Part shown: positions 8,384 through 16,504 of the stretch, in pieces | How positions within the stretch are numbered: position 1 is the first letter of the stretch | Layout: each line of letters starts with the position of its first letter | Assembly: GCA_017883235.1 (NCBI GenBank) | Contig: JADGNY010000016.1 | Coordinates: 1-64,000 of the forward strand | Reading direction: 5' to 3' | Origin: Thermoanaerobaculia bacterium | Lineage (GTDB): Bacteria; Acidobacteriota; Thermoanaerobaculia; Gp7-AA8 | DNA: 64,000 nt | Program-made: the position numbers and the translations under genes | Notes under the pieces: generated by a model | Seen by the model: the letters and a program-made list of their open reading frames with translations, nothing else | Databases searched by the model: none | Told to the model about the DNA's origin: nothing

Positions 8384-9127
8384 TTACATCATCAGGTCGC
8401 CGCCGTTGATATCGAACGACGCCCCTGTGATGTAGCCCGCCTCCTCGGATGCGGCAAAGCAGATCAGATCGGCCACTTCCAGCGCCGTCCCGAGGCGCGG
8501 CACCGGGTAGCTGGCAGCGAGGCGCGCCAGCAGCTCCGGCGTGGCATTCTCGCGTGTCAATTCCGTATCGATCATGCCGGGACAGACGGCGTTCACCGTG
8601 ATCCCGAACTGTCCCAGCTCCTTCGCCGCGGCGCGTGTCAGACCGAGCAGACCGGCCTTTGACGCCGTGTAGTGGGCGCCTCCGAGCGTGCTCACCGTCC
8701 GCCCGGCGGTCGACGAGATGTTGATGATGCGCCCGTAATGCTGCGCCTTCATGGCCGGCAGCGCCGCCTTCGTCAGGAGAAACGGCGCGGTGAGATTCAC
8801 CTCGAGCGCATACCGCCATTCGTCCGCCGATAGATCGGGAAAGCGCGTCGAGCGCGCCAGCGCCGCGTTGTTGACGAGGATGTCGATGCGTCCGAATCGC
8901 TCGAGCGTTTGCCGGACGATCTCCTCGGGGACGCCGTCCGCCGCGATGTCGCCCGGCACGGCGAGCACGTTCTCGCCGATCTCCCTTGCCAGCGACTCCG
9001 CCCGCTCGCGATCGCGCACGTTCACGGCGACCGACGCGCCGCGCTCGCGCAACCGCTCGGCGGCAGCACGCCCAAGCCCGCGCGCAGCGCCGGTGACGAT
9101 GGCCACTCGTCCGGTGAAGTCAGTCAT
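8384..9127 (-). CDS. SDR family oxidoreductase (FabG-like)
   Basis: A 247-residue classical short-chain dehydrogenase. The NAD(P)-binding TGAARGLG is at residues 12-19, NNAA at 86-89, the catalytic Ser139 in ISST, Tyr153/Lys157 in YTASK, and a C-terminal ITGASFDINGG typical of 3-oxoacyl-ACP reductase-like enzymes. The physiological substrate is uncertain because FabG paralogues are common. It is followed after 8 bases by the dicarboxylate symporter, which suggests a role in using an imported hydroxy- or keto-acid; that link is inference from the operon only. Confidence 0.92.
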   Translation of the reverse strand: MTDFTGRVAIVTGAARGLGRAAAERLRERGASVAVNVRDRERAESLAREIGENVLAVPGDIAADGVPEEIVRQTLERFGRIDILVNNAALARSTRFPDLSADEWRYALEVNLTAPFLLTKAALPAMKAQHYGRIINISSTAGRTVSTLGGAHYTASKAGLLGLTRAAAKELGQFGITVNAVCPGMIDTELTRENATPELLARLAASYPVPRLGTALEVADLICFAASEEAGYITGASFDINGGDLMM

Positions 9128-9163
9128 TGAAGGATGGAGAGTGTATGGCGGAATGCGCCGCGG

Positions 9164-9604
9164 TTAGTCGAGCACGACGCAGACGACGTCTTCGGCGGAA
9201 TGGGGAGCCGGAACAAGGTGAGTAATCCCGCGATCGAGGGTTGCAATGCGTCCACCGTGGCGTAGAGCCACCGCCAGTAAATGAGCGTCGGTGATCTGGC
9301 GATGACCGTGTAGCTTTTTCTCATCGATGAAATCGCTGGCGGCAATCGAGATGTCGTCCAGCCAGAAGACGTGGTCAGGAAGCCCGACGATTCTCCGAAG
9401 AAGGGCGAGCGCTTCTCGCGGAGAGCGTGCGTCGGGGAGGGTGTGCGCATTCGACGACACTCTTACAAATCCGCTCTCGGTCAAAGGACACGTTGCCCAA
9501 CCGGATTTGCGATTCCGATCGAACCACCGCAACGCCGTCCGGTGATGAACGTGATTCGGCCAGGCAAGCGCGATCAGCAGGTTGACGTCCAGAAGAGCAA
9601 TCAC
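9164..9604 (-). CDS. vapC: VapC-type PIN-domain toxin
   Basis: A 146-residue PIN-domain ribonuclease. The acidic cluster is in place: Asp6 (ALLDVN), Glu43 (LTESGF), Asp106 (ITDAHL) and Asp124 (ATLDRG). VapC toxins cleave tRNA or rRNA and are silenced by the cognate VapB. The gene starts 3 bases after the antitoxin gene, the usual antitoxin-first order. The TDAHLLAVA motif and the TASPLT-like middle (ATCPLTESGFVR) place it in the TA-system VapC subfamily. Length and residues are complete, so the toxin is probably active. Confidence 0.9.
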   Translation of the reverse strand: MIALLDVNLLIALAWPNHVHHRTALRWFDRNRKSGWATCPLTESGFVRVSSNAHTLPDARSPREALALLRRIVGLPDHVFWLDDISIAASDFIDEKKLHGHRQITDAHLLAVALRHGGRIATLDRGITHLVPAPHSAEDVVCVVLD

Positions 9605-9607
9605 GAT

Positions 9608-9832
9608 TCACTCTGCGTCCAGCGCGTCCTTAACCAGCTCGATTGTGATTGGGGCAGCATCGGGGTCGACATCGAAGACCGGAAAACCCGATCGCGTCTT
9701 TGCCTGGCTACGTGGCGCGAGACCACGGCGGGCGAGATCAGAGAGAGCCTTCCCGATGTTCATGCCTTCCGCCGAAGCAACGCTTCGCGCGGCCTGCAGC
9801 ACGTCATCATCGATCTCCAGCGTCGTTCGCAT
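9608..9832 (-). CDS. vapB: VapB-type ribbon-helix-helix antitoxin
   Basis: A 74-residue protein with an N-terminal ribbon-helix-helix (MRTTLEIDDDVLQAARSVAS) and a C-terminal toxin-binding tail (FPVFDVDPDAAPITIELVKD). It is expected to bind its own promoter as a dimer and to neutralise the PIN toxin next door. Two starts are adjacent: GTG 9835 and ATG 9832; I favour the ATG because the RHH strand begins at MRTT. No strong SD is visible. Confidence 0.88.
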   Translation of the reverse strand: MRTTLEIDDDVLQAARSVASAEGMNIGKALSDLARRGLAPRSQAKTRSGFPVFDVDPDAAPITIELVKDALDAE

Positions 9833-9885
9833 CACAACATCTTCGCATCATGATGCGGCTACGTCAAGAGCGTCCGAGTGCCCGC

Positions 9886-10407
9886 CTACGCCTCCCGGAA
9901 GAACAGATCCACCACGATCTCCGGCAGACGGTGACCAAGCTGCTCGCCCGTATACCGCGCCTCGTACTTCATGCCGAGGCGTGCGGCGACGCGTTTCGAG
10001 GGCTCATTGTCGGGATCGATGATCGCCACCACACGCGGGCGGGCCAGCGTTTCCAGCACGTGCCGCATCGCCGCGCCGCCGGCCTCGGTGGCGTAACCGC
10101 GGCCCCAGGCTTCGCGCGCCAGGATCCAGCCGATCTCGAGATTGCCGGTCGTGCCGAGCGGTTGCGTTCCGGCAAGACCGGCCAGGTGTCCCGTGGACTT
10201 CTCGATGAGCGCGCCCATGCAGACGCCGTCCTCCGCAAGCTGGCGGGCCTGACGTGCTAACCACTCGTCGACCTCGGCCTCGCTGTACGCCCGCCCGCCA
10301 TGCACATAGTGCGTCACCTCGGGGTGCGACATGAGGGACGTGAATGCAGGACGATCGTCCGGCTGCCAGGGACGGATTACGAGACGCTCAGTCTCGAGCA
10401 GAAACAT
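9886..10407 (-). CDS. GNAT family N-acetyltransferase (RimJ/RimL-like)
   Basis: A 173-residue acetyltransferase. It opens with ETERLVIRPWQPDD, the signature of the RimJ/RimL branch, and has the acetyl-CoA-binding motif A as AWGRGYATEAGGAAMRHVLE (about residues 99-118) and the NEPSKRVAARLGM motif B near residue 134. It transfers an acetyl group from acetyl-CoA to an N-terminal amine or small molecule; the acceptor is not identifiable. It is cytoplasmic and appears to be a single gene; the microprotein gene immediately upstream on the same strand ends 8 bases before its start. Confidence 0.9.
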   Translation of the reverse strand: MFLLETERLVIRPWQPDDRPAFTSLMSHPEVTHYVHGGRAYSEAEVDEWLARQARQLAEDGVCMGALIEKSTGHLAGLAGTQPLGTTGNLEIGWILAREAWGRGYATEAGGAAMRHVLETLARPRVVAIIDPDNEPSKRVAARLGMKYEARYTGEQLGHRLPEIVVDLFFREA

Positions 10408-10415
10408 GAAGCGGT

Positions 10416-10478
10416 CTACTTCTTGTCTTTCTTCGGCTTCTTCGTTTCTTTCTTACGGGCGTTGTTGCCTTTGGCCAT
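10416..10478 (-). CDS. 20-residue basic microprotein
   Basis: The frame reads MAKGNNARKKETKKPKKDKK, 20 residues with 11 Lys/Arg. It is preceded by a near-ideal SD (AAGGAGG, 6 bases before the ATG), which is better than that of most genes here. I recall similar tiny MAKGNN...KK proteins annotated as hypothetical in other bacteria, but cannot verify it. Its charge suggests RNA or ribosome association (inference). It lies 8 bases upstream of the GNAT gene. Confidence 0.6.
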   Translation of the reverse strand: MAKGNNARKKETKKPKKDKK

Positions 10479-10600
10479 GAGGTCCTCCTTAAGTTTTGTT
10501 CGACATAAGGTTAGCGGATTTTCAGAGGAAATGGGCGTCTCTCGACTGATCAAGGGGAGATCACGGATTACAATGGCTTCGCCACGTCCAGGCATAACGA

Positions 10601-13600
10601 GTGAACAACATGAACGTTCGGAGAGTGTTCTCGATGGGCGTGAGCCGCGTCAGGGCAGCGTTGTTCCTCGTGCTGCGGGCGCTGTTCGGTAGCGTTGAAT
10701 GGCATCCGCCTCATTGGCTCTCCATCCTGCGCGTGCGCTCGAAGGCGTTGGGCTCATGGACGCGCGATCATCCCCGGCTGGCGGCGTTGCGCACACTGCT
10801 CGTACTCGTCGTCATCGGCGCGGCGTTCGGCGGAACGTGGTGGTATCGGCACCGCCCCAGGCCGGTGGAGATTGCGCTGCACGCCGTGGCGCCCGAGCTG
10901 ACTAAGCTGGAGCAGGAGAAGTGGAAGGTCTTTCCGCTGGTCGTCGTATTCGACGGCTCGGTCGCTCCCATCGACAAGGTCGGAAAGACTGTCGCTCCGG
11001 GGCCGGCACTCTCCCCGACGATCGACGGACAGTGGACATGGGACGACGATCATCACCTCAGCTTCCAACCGAAGACAGATTGGCCGATCGGCCAGTCATT
11101 CACGATCAACATTCCGAAGAAGGGGTTCGTCGCCAATCACATCCGGTTGGCCGAGTATGAGCTGAACTTCACCACGGCGCCCTTCGGTGCGGCCGTCAGC
11201 GAAGCGGAGTTCTATCAGGACCCTGTCGATCCCAGCCTCAAGAAGGTCGTGGCTACCGTGACCTTCACTCATCCCGCGGACCCGGCCGATTTCGAGAAGC
11301 ATCTCAACGTCCACATGGAGGGAGAGCCGGAGGAGGCGAGCGACAAATTCACCGTCACCTACGACAAGTTCAAACTCAACGCGTACATCCACTCGGCACC
11401 GATTCCCATCCCTCCCAAAGACACGAGCATGTGGATCACGCTGGGCGCCGGCATCCACGCCGCTGCCGGTGGTCCGCCGACGGAAAAGAAGGTCGAACGG
11501 CAGGTCAGCGTCCCGGGGATCTACAGCTTCCTGAGGGTCAACTCCGCGGAGCTGTCGCTGGTCGACAACGAGCGCAACGAGCCGGAACAGATCCTGGTGC
11601 TCGAAACGACCACTGGGGTTGCCGAGAAAGAAATGCAGCGGAACGTCAGCGCGTACCTGCTGCCGGTGAATCATCCTGACAAAAACCTGGACGACGGCAA
11701 GCATCCATACCGCTGGCCCGCCTCCGCGCTGGTCGGACCGGAGATCCTCAAGCTCTCACAGCAGGTGCCTCTCGACGCCATTCCCTACGAAAAGGAATAC
11801 GCGACGCTGCACAGTTACCGATACCGGGCAGACGTCGGCCGCTATCTCTACGTCCGAGTCAACAAGGGAATCCGCTCGTTTGGGGGCTATCTGCTCGGCC
11901 AGCCGTTCGGTACCGTGGCCGAGGTACCAGAGTTTCCGAAGCAACTGAAGATCCTCTCCCAGGGTGCCCTTCTGAGCATGAGCGGGGAGAAAAAGGTTCC
12001 CCTGTTTGCGCGCGACGTCGATGCCGTTCGTTTCGAAGTGGGCCGCGTGCTGCCGGACCAACTGCAGCATCTCGTCAGCCAATCGGGCGGAGACTTCCGC
12101 AATCCCGATTTCAACAACTACCGCTTCAGTCAGGACAATATCTCCGAGCGATTCACCGAGACGCGCGACCTCCCGAAGCTGCCGCACGGTCAGTCGAAGT
12201 ACTTCGCGTTCGACTTCTCGAAATACCTCGAGGTCGGGGGGAGTGCCGAGGGGCGGCGCGGAGTGTTCTTCTTTACGGTCGAAGGATGGGACCCGATCCG
12301 GAAGGTTGCCACCGAGGAGAAAGACAAGCGTCTGATCGTCGTGACCGATCTTGGGATCCTGGCCAAGGACGCCCTGGACGGCAGCCACGATCTCTTCGTG
12401 CAGTCGATCGCCGGAGGCGCTCCCGTAACCGGCGCCAACGTACAGGTCATCGGAAGCAATGGCGTGGCCGTGCTCTCCGCCACGACGGGAGACGACGGTC
12501 ACGTCCAGTTTCCGACCCTTGTGAATTTCAAGCGCGAGCAGTCACCCGTGCTCTACCTGGTACGCAAGGGAAACGACATGTCGTTCCTCCCGTACGACCG
12601 CCGCGACCGGCGTCTCGACATCTCCCGCTTCGAAGTCGGCGGTGTGGCCAATGCCGTCACCGCCGATCGACTGAGCGCGTACCTTTTCTCGGACCGGGGG
12701 ATCTACCGGCCGGGCGACGAGATCCACGCCGGCATCATCGTCAAGCCGAACGACTGGTCGCAGAAAATCGCCGGAGTCCCGGTGGAAGTGGCCGTCACTG
12801 ACGCCCGTGGTCTCGTGGTGATGCGCCAGAAGATCTCTCTCTCGGCGAGCGGCTTCGAGGAGATCCGTTACACGACACAGGACACCTCCCCCACGGGCAC
12901 GTACACGATCAATCTCTACGTGGTCAAAGACAACCAGACAGGAGGTCTGCTCGGATCGACGACGCTGAAGGTGCAGGAGTTCCTTCCGGATCGGATGAAA
13001 ATCGCCACGCACCTGTCGCGGGAAGTGGTCTCCGGCTGGGTCTCCCCGGACGATCTGAAGGGACTGGTCACACTGCGCAACCTGTTCGGAACGCCCGCGG
13101 CCGGACGGCGGATCACCGGGTCGATCAGCCTCAGTCCGGCGTATCCCGCCTTCGCGGCTTATGGGAACTACAGCTTCTACGATCCGATGCGCGCCAAAGA
13201 GACGTTCAACGAGGACCTTCAGGAGACGCGAACGAACGACGCCGGCGAAGCGACGATGGAGCTGAACCTGCAGCGCTTTGCCAAGGCGACCTATCGCCTG
13301 CGCTTCGTCGCCCAGGGGTTCGAAGCGGCCGGCGGCCGGAGCGTGTCGGCGGAGTCGTCGATCCTGGTCTGCCCGATGGCGTACCTGATCGGATTCAAGC
13401 CGGACGGCGATCTGCACTATGTGGCGAAGGGAACGAAGCGCACGGCGGCGTTGATCGCCATCGATCACGAGGCGAAGAAGGTAGCGGTCAGCGGTCTGAC
13501 GATGGCCTGGGTGGAGCGCAAGTACGTTTCCGTGCTCACAAAACAACAGAACGGGACGTTCAAGTACGAGTCCGTGAAGAAGGAGGCCACACTGCGTGAG

Positions 13601-16495
13601 TCGCCGCTCGTCCTCCCGGCAGCGGGAACGAACTATCCGCTGCCGACCGAACAGCCCGGCGATTATGCGCTGCTGGTCCACGACAATCACGGGACGGAGC
13701 TGAATCGCATCGAATACTCGGTGGCTGGCAAGGGCAACCTGACTCTCTCCCTGGAAAAGAACGCCGAGCTCCAGCTCTCCCTGAACAAGGCCGACTACAC
13801 CCCCGGGGAAGAGATCGAGGTACAGATCAAGGCGCCTTACGCCGGCGCCGGCTTGATCACGATCGAGCGTGAACGGGTGTTCGCCCATCGCTGGTTCAAG
13901 AGCGATACGACAAGCACCGTACAGAAGATCGTTCTGCCGAAGACGTTCGAAGGCAACGGCTACGTCTCGGTCTCCTACATCCGCGACGTCAATTCAGACG
14001 AGATCTTCATGAGCCCTCTGAGCTACGGAGTCGCTCCGTTCTCGGTCAGCCGAGAGCGCCGCACGGCGAAGATCGTCATCCGAAGTCCCGAGATGGCCAA
14101 GCCGGGTGAGCCTTACCGGATCCGCTACAAGACCGACCGGCCCGCGCGCATCGTGATCTTCGCCGTCGACGAGGGGATTCTCCAGGTGGCTCATTACGGC
14201 ACACCGAATCCCCTCGGCTATTTCTTTCAGAAACGCGCTCTCGAGGTGACCACATCCCAGATCCTCGATCTCATTCTTCCCGAGTTCAAACGGTTGATGG
14301 CCGTTGCCGCGCCGGGTGGAGACGCCGGCGGCGCGCTTGGAAAGAACCTCAATCCGTTCAAACGCAAGAGCGAGAAGCCGGTGGCCTTCTGGTCGGGCAT
14401 CATCGACTCCGGTCCTCAGGAGCGCGAGCTGCTGTATCCGCTGCCCGACTACTTCAATGGGACCCTGCGTGTGATGGCCGTGGCGGTCTCGCCGGACGCC
14501 GCCGGCGTGTTCCAGAAAACGTCGCAGGTCCGCGGCGATTTCGTGATCAACCCGAACGCGCCGACGTTCGTCGCTCCGGGAGACGAGTTCGAGGTCAGCG
14601 TCTCCGTCGCCAACAACGTTCCGGGCTCCGGCGCGAATGCACAATTGACGCTCGAAGTGCAGACGTCGCCCGGCCTCGAAGTCATCGGCCCGCGCAAGGT
14701 GCTGGTCAAGGCTGGAGAGATGCGCGAAGGAACTGCCTCCTTCCGAATGCGTGCAAAACCGATCCTAGGTTCGGCCGCGATGACGTTCCGAAGCAGCATG
14801 GGCTCGCGGTCGTCGCACTATGCGACGGAGCTCAGCGTGCGTCCGCCGGTCCCCTACATGACCACTCTGACAGCCGGCCATGTGCGAAAGGGCAAAGAGC
14901 TCGCACCCATCGCCCGCCATATGTACCCCGAATTCCGCACACTGCAGGCCGGCATCTCCGATCTTCCGCTAGGCCTGGCGGGAGGATTGATCTCCTTCCT
15001 GGACAGGGTCCCCTACGGTTGCACCGAGCAGGTCGTCAGTCAGGCCATGCCCGCGGTCGTGCTACGCGACCGGCCGGAATTCGGTTACGGGCCCGGTTCC
15101 GTGGAGAAGTTCGTGGCCGGCGCTATGGCTACGCTTCAATCGAGGCAGAACGAGGAAGGAGCGTTCGCTCTATGGCCTGGGAACGCCGCGGTGGCGGAGC
15201 TGCCGAGCGTCTATGCGACCCAGTTCCTGCTCGAAGCAAAGGAACGCGGCTTGGCCGTGCCGCGCGAGGTCCTCGACAACGCCATGGCGCACATGAATCA
15301 ATTGGCGGCCAGCGAGGGCCATACGATCACGGAGCTGCGCGTCCGGGCGTACGCGATTTATCTGCTCACGCGCAACGGCGTCGTGACCACGAACTATGCC
15401 ACCGCCGTCCAGAAGCAATTGGAAGAGAAGCACGCCGCCACCTGGAAAAAGGATCTCGCGGGGATTTACCTCGCCGCGACCTATCAACTGCTGAAGCAGG
15501 ACCGGCTGGCAACGAGTCTCATCGGCGGCGTTCGGTTGGGCGACCGGCAAGACATCGACGCAAGCGACGCCTACTACGACGGATCGATCCGCGACGCGCA
15601 GCTCCTGTACATCCTGGCACGTCATTTCCCCGATCGACTGCGCCGGTTGGGAGCCGACGAAATCCTCACTGTCGTCGAGCCGCTGCAACACGGCCACTAC
15701 AGCACACTGTCGTCTGCGTATACGATCATGGCGCTTGACGCCTACGCGCGCTCGGTCGGAATTCAGAAGAGCGGCAAGCTATCGATCGCCGAGATTTCCG
15801 CCGACGGTAAATTAAAGGATCTGCCTTTGCCCGCCGGTCTCTTCCCGCGTGTTCCCCTCATGGACTCGGCCGCTCGCATCCAGTTCGCAAGCAGCGGCGA
15901 CTTCCATGCGTTCTACATGCTCACCGAGGCCGGCTTCGATACCACGCTCCCGCAGAAGGCGATTACCAGCAAGCTGGAGGTGTTCCGCGAGTACACGCTG
16001 CCCGGCGGCCAGCCGCTGCAGCACGTCCACCTCGGGGATGAGATCGAAGTGCACTTGAAGCTGCGAACCATCGGCGGCCAGCAGCGGGCGTACGTGGCAG
16101 TCACCGACCTGCTGCCCGGCGGATTTGAGGTGGTCGTCGAGCCGGCCCAGCCGGCCGTGAGCGCGCAACCGGAAGCAACGCACGAAAAAAAGACAGACGA
16201 AGAAGGCGACGAATCGGAGGGCGACGCGAGCTCCAGAGAGGCGGCACAGGCGGCAACGTGGGTTGCACCGATCGGATCCGTTCGGTCGACATGGCCGCTC
16301 GAATATGCCGACGTGCGCGAGGATCGCGTGGTCCTCTACGGAAGTGCCGGCACCGCGGTGAAGGAATTCATCTACCGGATCAAAGCCACCAACGTCGGTA
16401 CCTACATCGTGCCTCCCACATTCGGCGAAGCAATGTACGACCGGTCGATTCAGGGACGATCGCTCGCCTCCAGAATCACCGTGGAACGCAACTAA
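10601..16495 (+). CDS. Bacterial alpha-2-macroglobulin family protein
   Basis: A 1964-residue periplasmic protease trap. A membrane helix at about residues 64-83 anchors it instead of a lipobox. Next come MG-type beta domains, including VNSAELSLVDNERNEPEQIL and the MG/bait segment YLFSDRGIYRPGDEIHAGII near residue 700, the A2M domain around DSGPQERELLYPLPDYFNGT, and the thioester motif GCTEQ with Cys1474 (CxEQ intact). The alpha/alpha thioester domain then leads to a C-terminal receptor-like region containing an acidic Glu/Asp-rich insertion (about residues 1855-1885). Active CxEQ means it should trap proteases covalently. Start: GTG 10601 or ATG 10610; both keep the anchor. It is followed 9 bases later by the PBP1C gene, the conserved yfhM-pbpC arrangement. 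Confidence 0.93.
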   Translation: MNNMNVRRVFSMGVSRVRAALFLVLRALFGSVEWHPPHWLSILRVRSKALGSWTRDHPRLAALRTLLVLVVIGAAFGGTWWYRHRPRPVEIALHAVAPELTKLEQEKWKVFPLVVVFDGSVAPIDKVGKTVAPGPALSPTIDGQWTWDDDHHLSFQPKTDWPIGQSFTINIPKKGFVANHIRLAEYELNFTTAPFGAAVSEAEFYQDPVDPSLKKVVATVTFTHPADPADFEKHLNVHMEGEPEEASDKFTVTYDKFKLNAYIHSAPIPIPPKDTSMWITLGAGIHAAAGGPPTEKKVERQVSVPGIYSFLRVNSAELSLVDNERNEPEQILVLETTTGVAEKEMQRNVSAYLLPVNHPDKNLDDGKHPYRWPASALVGPEILKLSQQVPLDAIPYEKEYATLHSYRYRADVGRYLYVRVNKGIRSFGGYLLGQPFGTVAEVPEFPKQLKILSQGALLSMSGEKKVPLFARDVDAVRFEVGRVLPDQLQHLVSQSGGDFRNPDFNNYRFSQDNISERFTETRDLPKLPHGQSKYFAFDFSKYLEVGGSAEGRRGVFFFTVEGWDPIRKVATEEKDKRLIVVTDLGILAKDALDGSHDLFVQSIAGGAPVTGANVQVIGSNGVAVLSATTGDDGHVQFPTLVNFKREQSPVLYLVRKGNDMSFLPYDRRDRRLDISRFEVGGVANAVTADRLSAYLFSDRGIYRPGDEIHAGIIVKPNDWSQKIAGVPVEVAVTDARGLVVMRQKISLSASGFEEIRYTTQDTSPTGTYTINLYVVKDNQTGGLLGSTTLKVQEFLPDRMKIATHLSREVVSGWVSPDDLKGLVTLRNLFGTPAAGRRITGSISLSPAYPAFAAYGNYSFYDPMRAKETFNEDLQETRTNDAGEATMELNLQRFAKATYRLRFVAQGFEAAGGRSVSAESSILVCPMAYLIGFKPDGDLHYVAKGTKRTAALIAIDHEAKKVAVSGLTMAWVERKYVSVLTKQQNGTFKYESVKKEATLRESPLVLPAAGTNYPLPTEQPGDYALLVHDNHGTELNRIEYSVAGKGNLTLSLEKNAELQLSLNKADYTPGEEIEVQIKAPYAGAGLITIERERVFAHRWFKSDTTSTVQKIVLPKTFEGNGYVSVSYIRDVNSDEIFMSPLSYGVAPFSVSRERRTAKIVIRSPEMAKPGEPYRIRYKTDRPARIVIFAVDEGILQVAHYGTPNPLGYFFQKRALEVTTSQILDLILPEFKRLMAVAAPGGDAGGALGKNLNPFKRKSEKPVAFWSGIIDSGPQERELLYPLPDYFNGTLRVMAVAVSPDAAGVFQKTSQVRGDFVINPNAPTFVAPGDEFEVSVSVANNVPGSGANAQLTLEVQTSPGLEVIGPRKVLVKAGEMREGTASFRMRAKPILGSAAMTFRSSMGSRSSHYATELSVRPPVPYMTTLTAGHVRKGKELAPIARHMYPEFRTLQAGISDLPLGLAGGLISFLDRVPYGCTEQVVSQAMPAVVLRDRPEFGYGPGSVEKFVAGAMATLQSRQNEEGAFALWPGNAAVAELPSVYATQFLLEAKERGLAVPREVLDNAMAHMNQLAASEGHTITELRVRAYAIYLLTRNGVVTTNYATAVQKQLEEKHAATWKKDLAGIYLAATYQLLKQDRLATSLIGGVRLGDRQDIDASDAYYDGSIRDAQLLYILARHFPDRLRRLGADEILTVVEPLQHGHYSTLSSAYTIMALDAYARSVGIQKSGKLSIAEISADGKLKDLPLPAGLFPRVPLMDSAARIQFASSGDFHAFYMLTEAGFDTTLPQKAITSKLEVFREYTLPGGQPLQHVHLGDEIEVHLKLRTIGGQQRAYVAVTDLLPGGFEVVVEPAQPAVSAQPEATHEKKTDEEGDESEGDASSREAAQAATWVAPIGSVRSTWPLEYADVREDRVVLYGSAGTAVKEFIYRIKATNVGTYIVPPTFGEAMYDRSIQGRSLASRITVERN

Positions 16496-16504
16496 CCGAT
16501 TGAC

